Source: Primula veris
Lineage: Eukaryota > Streptophyta > Magnoliopsida > Ericales > Primulaceae
Direction of reading: 5' to 3'
Assembly (NCBI GenBank): GCA_963682055.1
Contig: OY821746.1
Coordinates: forward strand, 30,136,481-30,200,480
Length of the DNA stretch: 64,000 bases
A program made the translations under genes and the position numbers. The notes below the pieces were generated by a model. That model saw only the letters and a list, made by a program, of their open reading frames with translations. It was not told the DNA's origin and made no database searches. This document shows, in pieces, positions 1 to 11,691 of the stretch (the first letter of the stretch is position 1; every line of letters starts with the position of its first letter).

Positions 1-165
1 ATCAGCCCTAAAAAAGATGCATTATTATTATTTAGCTCAAAATATCAACATATATGATTCAACCAAGAGTGGGTCATATCATAAACTGGGGAAGATACAA
101 CTTATCCATGGCCTTCAAATACAGAAATAAAGTGGAAGAATACAGCACACATTCAGAAAATTTAC

Positions 166-3100
166 TTGAAATTGTATCCACTTCCGGGCTGCAAGACCTC
201 AGGTGCCATCCTACAAAAAGGAGAGAAATTCAAATTCATAACAAACTAAGAAATACAGTAAGATTTTGTAAAGTTGACAATTTTTTGCAGATCCATTTAC
301 CAGCAAGGAGTTCCTACAAAAGTATTTCTTGACCGTTGTCTATCACCTCTATCAAACATGCACGCCGAAACACCAAAGTCAGCGAGCTTAACTTCCCCAT
401 TAGCATCAAGGAGAATATTCCCAGCCTATAAAAACAAATATATATTCCAGACTGCAATTAATAAAGGTAGAAAAATAAATATAATTTAATGTGTATTCTC
501 TGTGTTGACAATAACCTTAACATCTCTATGGATATGTCCATGGTGATGCAGGTATTCCAAAGCCTTGAGAGTTTCTTTCAGGATAGAACAAATAGCAGAC
601 TCTTCAAATCCATCTTGATATGCAGTTTTCATTAAATGTAGGCACGAACCCTCGGCCATGAATGGCATGACCACCCAAAGATTATGTTCAACAACAAACG
701 AGCAAAATGCCCTAATTGCGTTTGGGTGGTCTATCAAACTCATTGTCTGAGCTTCCCTCCTAATGTCATCCTGAAATAGACGAGAATAAGTTTTCATGTC
801 AGGGAATCGGCACAAAAGAAAATTTATTTTAGATATGACACATTCATCAATTATCCTCAATTTATGAGCCCAGGGTGGGAAGCAAAATAGTCGAAACCCT
901 TAAATAAGTAAAGTATAGTGAAAATAATTTAAAATCAGAAAGGTGAGTCAAACAACAGAACAGAAATAACACAGAGAACAATAACAAACAAAAATGTAGA
1001 AGTGTAGACGTATAAGGTCAATTAAGGAGAAAAAAGTAAAAAGGGCATTAGGGTAATTGGCATACAGAGAGATTTTGCAAAGGGCGCATCAGGTATACCG
1101 CTAAAGCGTGTTTAGTACTTATAAATATTTAACCATCACATTTATGTTCCGCACATTAGATAATAGTTAGTTACATCAACGACTAAGTGAAGTGAGCATT
1201 GATTTCTTTGTAAGAAAATATTTGGTACACAATTTGATATTTAATGATCAATTCAACAACTTACAATGCCTTCACTTTTACTCCATTAAAGCCATTACAT
1301 ATGCTACATTTCCTGCCTTTTACCTTGACCTCATATCAACCACTCTTTAGGAAATTATTATCTTTCATAAGAATCTGAATGGCAAATCATAATTTCTTAG
1401 GTTGCAGATTTTTCCAACTTAACATCAGTTTCTCATCGAATCTCTACCTTCTAAAGCGAAGTCGGCCAGACTTAGAAAAACACATGCTTCAATAAATGTT
1501 CAACTGATCAAATACCTAGCCAACCTTAACCAACATAACAAAGACAAAGTCATAGATCCTAATATACTCCTGTAACTAAATATCCCAAACTTAGACAACC
1601 ACACTCTGACAAAAATATAGAGACTTAGGGACTAGGGGAAGTTTTGAGTTTCCCGGATCTCAAGCTTTTTCTAACAAGAAAAAACCAAACAAAACTGACC
1701 GGCCAAGTTTCTTACAGCTAAAAAGAATAAATAAATTCACTAATTCAGCTCGATATAAGTGTTCTATAAAAGATTCGAATATTCACGTACTCAAATCCAT
1801 CTTCTAAACAAACTCAAGATGCATCATTACGTCACTTTGCATGTTACAGCGACCACTCTCCTCAAACAACTAAACTGAATTGGAAAAAATCACACTTTTA
1901 AATCTAATCACAGGGACACACATTGTAACTCCTAATTCCACTAAAATCATGCAAAATCGATGTGTGTGTGTGTGCATATATGATATAATTAATATACATT
2001 GCTACATTTATTTTAAATCTATTCAAAATCTTTACATCGACAACTTTCTTCAGTCGAAAAAACAAAGGGTTTAAACAAACTCACACCTTTGAATCTAGTC
2101 ATAGACACACAGTCTTATCTCCTAATTCCACTGAAAGCATGCAAAATTGATGCGTGTGTGTGTGCAAATAACTAATATACATCGCTACATATATTTTAAA
2201 TCTATTCAGCATGTTTACATCAACAGCTTGGATTCCATTAAAAAAATCAGTGAAAAATGATACGTATAAATATACCTATTGTATGTGTTGGGTCTTGGGG
2301 ACTCAAAATCCATCAAATACGAACTCGACAATACATCAAGGTATATTTTATGTTTACGTCCTCTGCCAAAACAAAAAAGCTAAAGGTAGGATAAAAATCC
2401 CATCTTCTAATCCAATCATAGGCACACCCTCAATCTCGTCTCCTAATTCACTAAAATCATAGAAAGCCAATACATGTATCATTGTATATATCCCTGCAAA
2501 TATTCCGAATCTAGTCTTCAGCACACAATTATATCTCCAATCTCCTATTCCAGTAAAAAAATAAGGGAAAACAACACGTGTAGATACGCACTTGTATGCG
2601 TGAATGTTGGTTTGAGGGATGAAACAATAACACATTTCAATCTAATCATGCATTCGCCTGCAACAACCTTATCATGCATAATCCGTACAACGGAGTCTCT
2701 TTTGTGCAAGAGAGTGCGGCCACAACCCCAAAACTTACAAAAAAGCTTTATTTTCTATAAGGAAATTTCGGAAAATATATAAATAAAAAAAACAATGCAT
2801 TGTAACCTCGTAAAATAACATTTTCTATTATCAACCCATAAAAGTAATCCTGACTCCTCCCTCATGCACTTACACGATTGTGTGTGTGTGTGTATATAGC
2901 AACATACACTTTTAAGTCTAATCTTGGGCACCAAAACCAAACAAAACCGAAGCATATATAGTAGCGGAACAATAACCGTTATTTTCGTAATTATGAGGGT
3001 GATGAAAAGCTAAAATTGAAAAGAAAATATCAAGATACATGGTAAAAGATTGTTTTTTTTTTTCTCAAGATGAGGGTGCAAGAGTCCCTTTTAGCATATT

Positions 3101-3572
3101 ACCAGTTACTTCCCCTGTGCATATATATACATACATAGATTAAAAAAAAGGCTGTTTTTTTTTTCTGTAAGGAAATTTCGGAAAATATAAAAACCAGTGT
3201 CTTGCAACCTTATAAAATAACAATTTTCATGTATCAACCACATAATAGCAATCCTTATATATACATTTTAAAGTCTAATCTTGGGTATAAACAATTATAT
3301 CTCTAGGCTCCTAGTCCACAAAAATCAAACAAAAAACAATGCATATCAGCAAAAAACAAAAATAAAAATAAAAACTAGGTGTGATCAGTGTTGGAAAAAA
3401 AAGGAAGAAAATTAGAAACCAGATTGCAGTTACAACGATCGAGATCCAAGCTTTTAACAGCAATAACTTCATTAGTTGGTAAATAAATCGCTCTATATAC
3501 TGTTGCACTTGCTCCATATCCAACTTCTTCTAAAAGCTTGTACTCACTTGGATTCACCGAATATTTACCCAT
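166..3572 (-). CDS. STE20-type Ser/Thr protein kinase, N-terminal four exons (partial, runs off left edge)
   Basis: Four exons join in frame: 3420-3572, 516-770, 301-425 and 166-210, all with GT-AG borders; the remaining exons lie left of base 1. About 192 residues are visible. ATG at 3572 opens [18 protein letters not shown]. The P-loop region is VGYGASATV (17-25), the ATP-binding lysine is K40 in IAVK, the catalytic loop is HRDVKAGN (132-139), the Mg-binding motif is DFG (152-154), and the GTPCWMAPE activation-segment anchor closes exon 3 and opens exon 4. [16 protein letters not shown] and [10 protein letters not shown] are typical of the plant STE20/SPAK-like branch that includes BLUS1; the activation segment looks closest to the Arabidopsis At1g70430 type (memory, not searched). 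The enzyme should phosphorylate Ser/Thr residues; its substrate cannot be told from this half. Intron 1 is 2.65 kb and full of duplicated AT-rich sequence. No disabling change is seen. Confidence 0.93.
771..3419 (-). repeat. Kinase intron 1 with degenerate internal tandem duplications
   Basis: This 2.65-kb intron holds repeated blocks. A roughly 195-bp unit with TCTAATCAC-AGNGACACAC, CTCCTAATTCCACT and a GTGTGTGTG run occurs at about 1890-2075 and 2085-2240, with weaker copies near 2395-2480 and 2500-2680. A second pair shares GGAAATTTCGGAAAATATA, at about 2760-2960 and 3170-3345. The repeats give short open frames that are not genes. Confidence 0.6.
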
Positions 3573-3813
3573 TTATATCTATATCTATATAACTATATAT
3601 TATAACTATATATTTATTGTGTATATATATGTATCAGCACCTTTGGACTGGCATGGACTATCTCTTTCTATCTCTATCTCGCTCTGAGAGAGAAGTTTAA
3701 ATAAATATAAATAGAGAGTATTAAAGTAGTACTACTTAACTGAGTCAAAAGTGTAATAATAGTGGGGTTATGTAATACATGTACTACTTGTGTTAATGGT
3801 TCCATATATAGTA
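3573..3813. promoter_or_regulatory. Kinase upstream region / putative 5' UTR
   Basis: Read on the minus strand, this stretch has CTCTCTCTATTT and TCTCTCTCAG pyrimidine-rich tracts typical of plant 5' leaders, followed by A/T runs just before the ATG at 3572. No unambiguous TATA box can be chosen because the whole stretch is TATA-like. The 241 bp end at the hAT-like insertion. Confidence 0.35.
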
Positions 3814-3821
3814 TTTGGCAG

Positions 3822-4122
3822 TAGTGTTGATTCGGTCTCATTCGGTTCGGTTTTTATTAAAATTGAAATTGAGTGTATTTTTTGGTTTGATTTTTTTGGT
3901 TCTGGTCTTTTTCTTTTTTAGACCGAACCGGACCTGTTTTTTCGGTTCAGTTTCGAGTTTTTTTCGGTTATTTTCGGTCTTTTTCGGGGTTTTTCGGTCT
4001 TTTTCAGTTTGGTTTTATTGAAAACCAAAACCGATCCGAATTTATTTATTTTTTTCGGTTTCGGTCTTTTTCGGTTCGGTTATCGGTCCGATTCGGTTTT
4101 TCCGGTTTTTCGCTCGGCCCTA
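3822..4122. mobile_element. Small CCGAA/TTCGG-rich non-autonomous hAT-like element
   Basis: The element begins TAGTGTTGATTCGG and ends GCTCGGCCCTA, so it has TAG...CTA ends. It is flanked by TTTGGCAG (3814-3821) and TTCGGCAG (4123-4130), a 7/8 match to an 8-bp target duplication as hAT elements make. The interior is almost entirely TTCGGTTTTT variants with one AAACCGAAACCG inversion. Related copies lie at 51689-51942 and 53056-53341. The open frames across it (FFRSVSVFF-like) are low-complexity artefacts. Confidence 0.6.
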
Positions 4123-4130
4123 TTCGGCAG

Positions 4131-7100
4131 TGTTGTAATAATATTCATTATTTTTTTACTAAATTTAGTATTAGTGATTAATAGGGTGCTTTGTTTTTAT
4201 ATTATTAGTTAGTATTGGAAAATGTATCAAATACTGAGTGAGTGTAATAATATCGGGTTTTCTACTTTTGCTAATGCTCCGATATATTGGCAATGTTGTA
4301 GTAAGCTAGATATAGATTCATGAATTATTTTTTTTACCAAAAAAAAAAAAAAAAAGATTCATGATTTTTTACTTAATTTAGTAACACTATTAGTGAGTGA
4401 TTAATAAGGTTCTTTGTTTTTATTTTAGTTCGTGGAATACTGTATCTTGGTCCACTTTGTTTTGATGAAATGCTTATTTAAGCTTTAGTTTAGTTTTTAT
4501 TGTCATGTTACTTGGATTATTTAACAATGTGGAATCATATGTTATTAGTATTAAAGTTTTGCAAATCAATATTTTTCCCACAATGTGTCATATGATTGTC
4601 ATGATCTATCGGTGTACGGTCAATATGACAACTCGTAATTCATAGCGAACACGGAAACAAAATGTATATTGTTTAATTTGCCTCATATAATGTTTTAGAA
4701 TTCATGGAGACGTTTACGCGGTCGGTTTAAAATTTGTTTTTAACCATGTTTTTTTATGAAGATTTTACAGTAGATTGTGTACCCTGCCAGTTTCATAATT
4801 AGGATAATCTTACCGAAACGCACTAAATTCTATTATATGCATATGTCGGCTATAAAAAAATATGAACTTAAATTGTTCCAACAAAGACTCGGAATAATTT
4901 TATCAAACTGAGTTTCAACGTAGATATTTATTAAACACAATTTTTATTAAAATCACAAAAATGGTAATAATACCTAAAAACTACAAAATAATTAATACTT
5001 GAATATAGTTCGAACCCAATACATGATTCTTAACGACTTTATCAATCAATGTATGAGACATTAATGATAATAGATTAAAATTCATGGTAAATACGTACCA
5101 TCAGAGATTATGGTAAAAGAATCAAATCCCCAAATATTAACATTTCTTTGCATTTGAAAACAAAATTAGGTAACAAGTAAATAGAAAAACTAGAATTTAA
5201 TATTATTGATTGTATTAGATGGTAATACAAAATTGTTACTTATATGGTAATATGTCGTTAATTTGAGTAAGAAGCGCTGAATAATATCAATATTTAATTT
5301 GTTTACAAATACTGGTAATAAATAATTGCCTTCAATTTTGTCTATATTAAATGTTTTGAATGTTTCTTTTCCTACCATGCATACAATTAACTTAATTTAA
5401 GCCCTAACAATATTGCCGGGCACATGTTAGCCAAACTCATTAGTAACATAGACGGATAGCGTTTAAACAAGGCGAATTTCTCAAGTGGTTATGATATTAA
5501 TATATCTCGCTCATTATTAGGGTTCGCTTCTTACTCATCTAAAATAACATGGTGTACTTTAATATACTCCGCATCTCCATTTACATTTTTAGTTGTAATT
5601 AAGGAAATCTCTCTATCATTATAGCTCAGGTTGTACTCTAGTCAGGTTAAAATTTGTAAAATATGTATATATATTATAAGTTAGGTCCCATTTGGTTGTT
5701 ATAATATAAAGTTTGGTGTTATGGAAAAAAAATAAAAAAAATGACATGTTTTAAAAGTTTGTCTTCCAAATGTAAATCCTAATAAAATACTTAAAAGATT
5801 AATAGGGACTATTTATATAATAGTTTTATTTTTTAATTGCAATTTTCCGGCTGTAAATTAAGTTGACTACCATAGAAAGCGTTATCAATGAGGCAAAATT
5901 TGATGACATGTAGAATACACGTGGGTTGACCTGTATCTAAAGGACGATAGGGAGACTCTAAAAATTCTTGCTTATTTTTCTATCCCTTTCTATGTATTAT
6001 TTCTTATTTTATTTTAAAAAAATTCTAAAAAACTTAAAAAAAATTATACAATTACTATAATACACGCATCAATACATTCCAATAATTATTTTTAAAATAA
6101 AATCCACACAAAATTTATTTTGGAATAAATGTATAAATTAGTATAAATTAAACATTAAATATTAAAAATATTGTCTAAAACAATAGTATGTTCAAATGTT
6201 TTAAAATTTGAATACAATATAATATAAAAGTTTATAAAATTGTGGTATAAGTTTATAAAATTGTGGTATAAGTTGTGAAAATTTAAATTTTGAATAAAAA
6301 TAAGTAAGAGGACACGTAAGGGGTAGAAGATTTGGACTCCGATAGGACCCTTTTAATTTGATCCAACGGCTTGGGATAAATCTTGTACTTGGGGAGCAAA
6401 TTCTACAAGTACTATCCAAGTGTACGGTGTTGTATTTACTACCAACTTGGTAATTAATGAAAACAAATAAGTTTGTCTCCTTATTAATTTTGCATATTGA
6501 AAGAGACTGTTGCTGGATGATTACATTGTTGTTTGCATTTTAAGTTTGGTTTTGTTAACTTTCAAAGCAACCACACAATTGTTGTATTTACCTCCTTGTT
6601 CTCTTTTGAATGAATGTAGATAATTGGCAACGAAATCGGGAAAAAATTACTTCGTTAGGTCTTGATTGATTGCGTCATTTGAAAGACCGGGTTGTACTAA
6701 AAATCTCACTTGAGCCATATATAATGCGGTTGGTTGCGTAAATTGCAATCAGACTATTAATACGAATGGGATTACAAGTAGAAAGTTTCATCAGACACCC
6801 CCATAATTTACGAAAATGTATCTTTTCTGTAATATTTTTCTAAAATAATGAGATTTGCAACCCTATGAAACATGTTATACACGCAACCATCAAAATGTTG
6901 ATCATGGTTGTGTCCCTGCAAATGATGCACTTTAGGTGTATTTGTATTTCTATGAATCGTGTGGTCGTAAATTACTCCAATCTCGTCGGATTGTTAAGCC
7001 GACTTTCAACTCAAAATCACTCATTCTGGACCGAATTGTTAATCACTGGACCATGGTCAGCCATGAGGGGTTGTTTCCCGAGCAAAAAAAATGGGACCTT

Positions 7101-7594
7101 GTCAATATTGTGTAATGATACTTTCTAAAATGTTAATGACATAAAAATTATTTTGTTATTGCATTTGTTTGTGTGTGAAGTTTTTCTACCAGATGATATT
7201 TTTACATATATTTGTTTGATATAATATATATATATATATCATTATTTTTCAGTGGCCTTTTGGCACAATAAGGCCTTCCGCGGTTGCCCCGTTTGTCTCT
7301 CCTCAGATCCACCATTGCCCGAGACTATAGTGTAACTACGAAAACATTTGCAACACTTAAAACGATGTCAAACTTATAAACAAACAATGATGATTCTTAC
7401 ATCAATATTCTCTGAATCTGAATTGTTTGGACCCTTGCTCCAAAAATGATACTGGACCCGTCGGTATACATATCTCTTATAATAGAATGAAGAAACTGTA
7501 ACTAGTGATGTTTATATGTTAGTTTCTTCACATTTCTTTAAAAAAAATTAATTATTTTCATCAAAAAATGACTAATTTCTTCCCTTTTAACAGG
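4131..7594. other. AT-rich intergenic DNA without recognisable gene
   Basis: No coding exon, RNA gene or intact element is seen in these 3.5 kb. Minor items are a two-copy 21-bp repeat (AGTTTATAAAATTGTGGTAT) at about 6229-6271 and a short TA run near 7222. A passage at 5475-5530 (CTCAAGTGGTTATG ... AGGGTTCGC) is faintly tRNA/SINE-like but too weak to call. Confidence 0.5.
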
Positions 7595-7725
7595 GGATTT
7601 CTTTTGTATCCGATAGTATGAAGTTTTTTGTGTAATTGCAAGGCCCTAAAGAAAGTAAGAACTGTGCCATTTGTACCCATTTTAGCAAGGCCATCTGCAA
7701 CTTGTTTTTGCTCCCATTAAATATG
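7595..7725 (-). pseudogene. RNase H-like (RVT_3 type) retroelement fragment
   Basis: On the minus strand a short frame reads QVADGLAKMGTNG then VLTFFRALQLHKKL, which looks like the C-terminal end of plant RNase H-like domains derived from non-LTR retrotransposons, where (Q)VADALAKMG is a hallmark. An in-frame stop lies just upstream and the part before it appears frameshifted. No reverse transcriptase is seen nearby, so it is an isolated relic. The assignment rests on the short motif only. Confidence 0.45.
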
Positions 7726-8093
7726 AGAACAATTAATCTGAGCAAATGAAAGCCATTAGTAGACAAATTATGTTCCAAAGGCTAACAAATTTCAAACTAG
7801 GTACTTAAGAAAATTTTCACCAATTAATTAGCTAATATTTCAGAATTAGATGCAATGACAAAATAAAAAATAAAAAAAAATAGAGAGTATCATAACATTA
7901 AGACATTGAACAAGGCTTTTATATGAACATGTCATAAGATACTAACATCATAATTAACACTAAAACAACTATAGGATAACACTATAACATCATTAAAATA
8001 TGAAAAGTCACAAACATAAAATGATCATTAGAATTTAAAGGACATAAGATTATTGTATGGACTGGGATTGGGTGGACTTGATGTACAAGGTTA
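7726..8093. other. AT-rich spacer left of the solo LTR
   Basis: Continuation of degenerate sequence upstream (minus-sense) of the RNase H relic, then plain AT-rich DNA. Nothing recognisable. Confidence 0.4.
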
Positions 8094-8098
8094 GTTTT

Positions 8099-9368
8099 TG
8101 TTAGGACCAGATTTCTGGTCTAAATTCTATTTGTTGTCTAATGGTTTTCACTAAATAATCCTATCTGTTTATTATGAACTAAGACAGGTGTTGTTAGGTT
8201 TCAAGCAATGTTGCAACCTCAGTTACAACCTATGTTGATAGGTTTCTAGTTATGTTGCAAACTCAGTTACAACCACAGTTACAACCTGCTTAGACAGCAT
8301 TGGAGGTTTCAAGTAATGTTGCAACCTCAGTTGCAACCTCAGTTGCAACCTGCTGTTCAGCAGAATTCTGTCTAGTTCTGTTATTCTGCATAACTGTTCT
8401 TTATTAATAATTATTTGTTTTAAAGTATGCAGGATATATTCTCATATGATCTTAACAAGTTTAAAATGCGTTTATTGAGAATATCAAAGTGGTAAGGAAA
8501 GATTTCCTAAAAGATATAAGGAGATTAGTTTATAAAGATATGTTTCCTTTTAAATCTATATCTCTATTCTTATGCAAATCTTTATCACTTGTTTCAATCT
8601 TTGTTCCTTATCATATTCAGTAAAGATAAGTTTAAAGATTGAATGTAATATGGGGTTAGGTGTTTCATATATATATGGAAATATATTATCTCTAAAAGAT
8701 ATTATCTTTATATGTTTCCTAGTTATAGGAAAAGACTAACTCCTATTTTCAAGCTAGTTATTTTAACAGGTATTAACTTATGAAGATTGATGTCAATCCT
8801 ACAAAAGGCAGACGTGCAATATGGAGAGATTGAAGCCAATCAAAAGAAGTCAAAAGCAATCATAAAAAGTCTTGAAGCAAGAAGATTGTTTTTACTTATA
8901 AATAGTTAATAACTTAGCTTGTAAAAAGGTGTGTGTTCTAAATTATAAAGAACTTATTTTCTAGAGAGAATACACGTGAGTTTTAAAAAGAAAACAATGG
9001 TGGGATGCCATTGATTTATAAGTGATAGTTATAGAGTAGAAGCAATATAGTGATAGGCAGAAAAACCTAGAGGGAGTCTAAGTTTTTCATTAAGACTTGA
9101 GTCATATATTGTAAGCTTTTTATAATATCATAATCTGGGTAAGTGCCCCGGAGACGTAGCCTAGTTAGGTGAACTCCGTTGTTAAATGTGCGTGTGAATT
9201 ATTTTCAAGTACATTTAATTTTAAAACAGTTCTGTCCATTATTACACTTGGTTCCAACTGCAGTTCCAACATTACTTGGAACCTTATACACTTGGTTCCA
9301 ACTGCAGTTCCAACCCCACTTGGAACCTTACTGTAAAACTGCATCTAGAACAGCGGATAGGAATTTCA
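8099..9368 (+). mobile_element. Solo LTR, Copia-type, with 5-bp target duplication
   Basis: The 1,270-bp unit starts TGTTAGGACC and ends GGAATTTCA (TG...CA) and is flanked on both sides by GTTTT (8094-8098 and 9369-9373), the 5-bp duplication expected of LTR retrotransposon integration. Near its 3' part, around 9137-9180, is TCTGGGTAAGTGCCCCGGAG followed by ACGTAGCC...AACTCCGTTGTTAAAT, a block seen in many plant Copia LTRs. The 5' (U3-like) part has repeated GTTGCAACCTCAGTTRCAACC motifs (8200-8355), and the 3' part repeats TTCCAACTGCAGTTCCAAC (9252-9322). No internal gag-pol follows, so it is a solo LTR left by recombination. GTTTT is low complexity, so the TSD alone is modest proof. Confidence 0.75.
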
Positions 9369-9373
9369 GTTTT

Positions 9374-9948
9374 TCTATTAAGAGAATTTATTTTCGTCTT
9401 GTATTTTTCCTTGCTTACAAATAGGCCTGAAAATGAAAAATATAGCTACATATATATTGAAAGTTTTGGACCTTGGATCTTGGAGTGGGCTAAAGTTTAA
9501 GTTTAGGTGCAACCATTAACCAATTACATTATGCGCTCTTTTTATGTTTGTGGCCTGTGCGAAATGGGATTGTTCGAAAAATAAGAAGAAGAAAATTGTG
9601 GTTCTTAAATATTAGGATTTTTTTCGTATAAACTTTATTTAGGGGGGCTAAACTAACATTTTCGTAATTTATATGTAAATTCTACACTAAATGATAAATG
9701 ATACGAGTAGTTGTTTTCATAAGATGAGTGGGGCTATAGCTTCTGTCATTCTCCACCTAGCTCTATCCGTGTGTTCATGATTTTCAATAAACATAATATG
9801 TTGGGTACCGTTAATATGCCATTATAAAAGCAGTATTTTGGCATTTCTTGAAAGGTGTCATCATGCATGATCAAAACCTAACAAATTTTTATACTAATAT
9901 CTTATTGTAAGACCAAAACCTAACAAATTTTGAACTAATATCTGATTG
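9374..9948. other. Intergenic spacer between solo LTR and duplicated segment
   Basis: No gene or element is seen. A short repeat of CAAAACCTAACAAATTTT occurs at about 9873 and 9914. Confidence 0.4.
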
Positions 9949-10187
9949 TAATTAACAATTCATAAGAAAGTTTTGGTTGTTTAAATATCACCGACTTCGT
10001 ACCCATATTCATACATTATTAGGTGAGCAGCATTAGGAAGTTGGGCAATTTCAGTTCATCTAACTTTCTTTATTTGTTTATACCTCAATTATCTCTTTGT
10101 ATATATATGAACCTCATCTCTAAAGTAGTCTCCCTAGCTGCACTTCACTGAATAAAAAACAAAAAACTGCAAATTACCACTCCAAAA

Positions 10188-10655
10188 ATGTCTATCACAA
10201 GAACCAAGGAAAACGAGCATGCAGGGGCAGAGATTATGTATGGTCCAGAAGAATGCTATCGCAACTCTATTGAGCTACTCGAGGAACTTGGGTTCCCTAA
10301 AGGAGTGCTCCCTCTCAAGGACTTGGTAGAGTGCGGGAGGGTAAGAGAGACGGGGTTTGTGTGGATGAAGCAGGCAGCCCCATATGAGCACATATTTAAG
10401 GAAATAAATTCCCGCGTGATATATGACGTGGAGGTGACTGGTTACGTGGAAAAAGGTAAAATGAAAAAAATGACCGGGGTGAAGAGCAAACAGCTGTTGA
10501 TGTGGGTGCCTGTGACGGAGATGAGCCTTGTACAAGGGGCCGGGAAGATTTATTTCAAGACGTCGTTGGGGGTAGGAAAATCTTTTCCAATAACGGTGTA
10601 TATGACGGAGGAGGAGAAACGTGAGTATTTGGAAAAGGGACGGATCGATCAATGA
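10188..10655 (+). CDS. DUF538 family protein (155 aa)
   Basis: Single-exon gene of 155 codons. The family signature is clear: GPEECYRNSIELLEELGFPKG (about 19-39), LPLKDLVECG (41-50), RETGFVWMKQ (53-62), the V-Y-VEVTGYVEKGKMKKMTGVK block (about 79-98), LLMWVPVTEM and KTSLGVGKSFP near the end. DUF538 proteins are short plant proteins with a beta-rich fold; lipid-binding or stress-related roles have been proposed but the function is not settled. The start is the first ATG, preceded by ACTCCAAAA, and agrees with the usual family length. There is no signal peptide or membrane segment. A truncated paralogue lies at 18277-18683. The antisense frame over the same bases is a shadow. Confidence 0.93.
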   Translation: MSITRTKENEHAGAEIMYGPEECYRNSIELLEELGFPKGVLPLKDLVECGRVRETGFVWMKQAAPYEHIFKEINSRVIYDVEVTGYVEKGKMKKMTGVKSKQLLMWVPVTEMSLVQGAGKIYFKTSLGVGKSFPITVYMTEEEKREYLEKGRIDQ

Positions 10656-11185
10656 GAAAGTGATGTTTTATATTGATTGTTGTGTAGTTAGTTCTCCGTG
10701 CCATTGTTACGTAGGGTATAAGTTCATTCGCTTCTCGTGATTCCGTTATGTTCTTTGAAATAATGTACTAAAGATTCTCATATTATGAAGTCATCCAGCT
10801 TCTTTGTCCTTCCTATTAAATAAATCTTAAACGAACTACTGATTCTTATAATTAAGCAAGTTAAGTTATAAATATTATCGAGCAAATCCGGCCTTATCAG
10901 CCTTATCATATTTAGGTAGTGACAGATACCATTCCTTGTAGGAAAGCGGAAGATCTTTTTTATTTTATTTTGGAAATTAAGATTTTGATTAATATTAAAA
11001 AAAAATACAAATTTCACGGGGCTTTACTCGGAATACAATTAAGCTCAAAACACAACAATACGTCCCGTAGGGAGCATAAGTCATTCTAGCTTAACCATTA
11101 AAAATCAATTACATTTTCCGAGCATAAGGTTAACCTACGGAAACAAATACTACTAAGAAGGCCTAAAAACGGCATCTAAAGAGGG

Positions 11186-11395
11186 TCACTCATCATGATC
11201 ATTTTCTCCATCGTTATACGGAAAGTAATCAAATATGTTCTCCGTTATAATCCCGCCTTTCGATCGTGTCTCTTTCAACCATTTAAGTTTCCCGACTAAT
11301 TTCATATTCTTGTAATTTTTTAAAGAGCTAGGAGTATCACTTGAACTCGTGCTCCGGTCACACAAGGGATAATCGGAAAGTGATGAGCTTCTTTG
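11186..11395 (-). CDS. Unidentified coding-like frame, possible 3' exon (copy A)
   Basis: On the minus strand an open frame of about 69 codons runs from an AG at 11396-11397 to a TGA at 11186-11188. It reads QRSSSLSDYPLCDRS, later MKLVGKLKWLKE, then GGIITENIFDYFPYND, ending in an acidic tail. There is no in-frame ATG near the beginning and a TGA lies only a few codons upstream, so if real it would be a terminal exon after a splice acceptor. The same frame is open without indels in copy B (19225-19434). By eye most differences between copies are amino-acid changing, which argues against strong recent selection. I do not recognise the family. Confidence 0.3.
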   Translation of the reverse strand, partial: QRSSSLSDYPLCDRSTSSSDTPSSLKNYKNMKLVGKLKWLKETRSKGGIITENIFDYFPYNDGENDHDE

Positions 11396-11691
11396 CTTAT
11401 GTTTGAGTCAAAAGGATATTTTATCTTAGCCACCATAGGAAAGCGGAAGAGGAAAATACATCGTTTGTGTACGACTTATTCACTGTTCTCCCAAAAATCT
11501 AACCATTTTACCAACATACTATAAGGAGGATGGATATATAGTCAAATAGACAAGTTGTTATACATTTTGCGAGATTATTTTGTACAGAATTTCGGTGTGT
11601 GTTGAGAGTATGGAGAGGATAAATAAATGTGGTATACGCAGGATGCCAAGTTCTAAATGTGCACTAAAACGAAGCAAGTGTCGTGTCAATA

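Noticed and set aside
2211..2955. Several 60-100 residue frames on both strands
   Set aside because: They lie wholly in kinase intron 1 and derive from its tandem repeats.
10275..10652. 125-residue frame antisense to DUF538
   Set aside because: Shadow of the strongly supported plus-strand gene; its copy in the pseudogene is equally open only because of the shared sequence.
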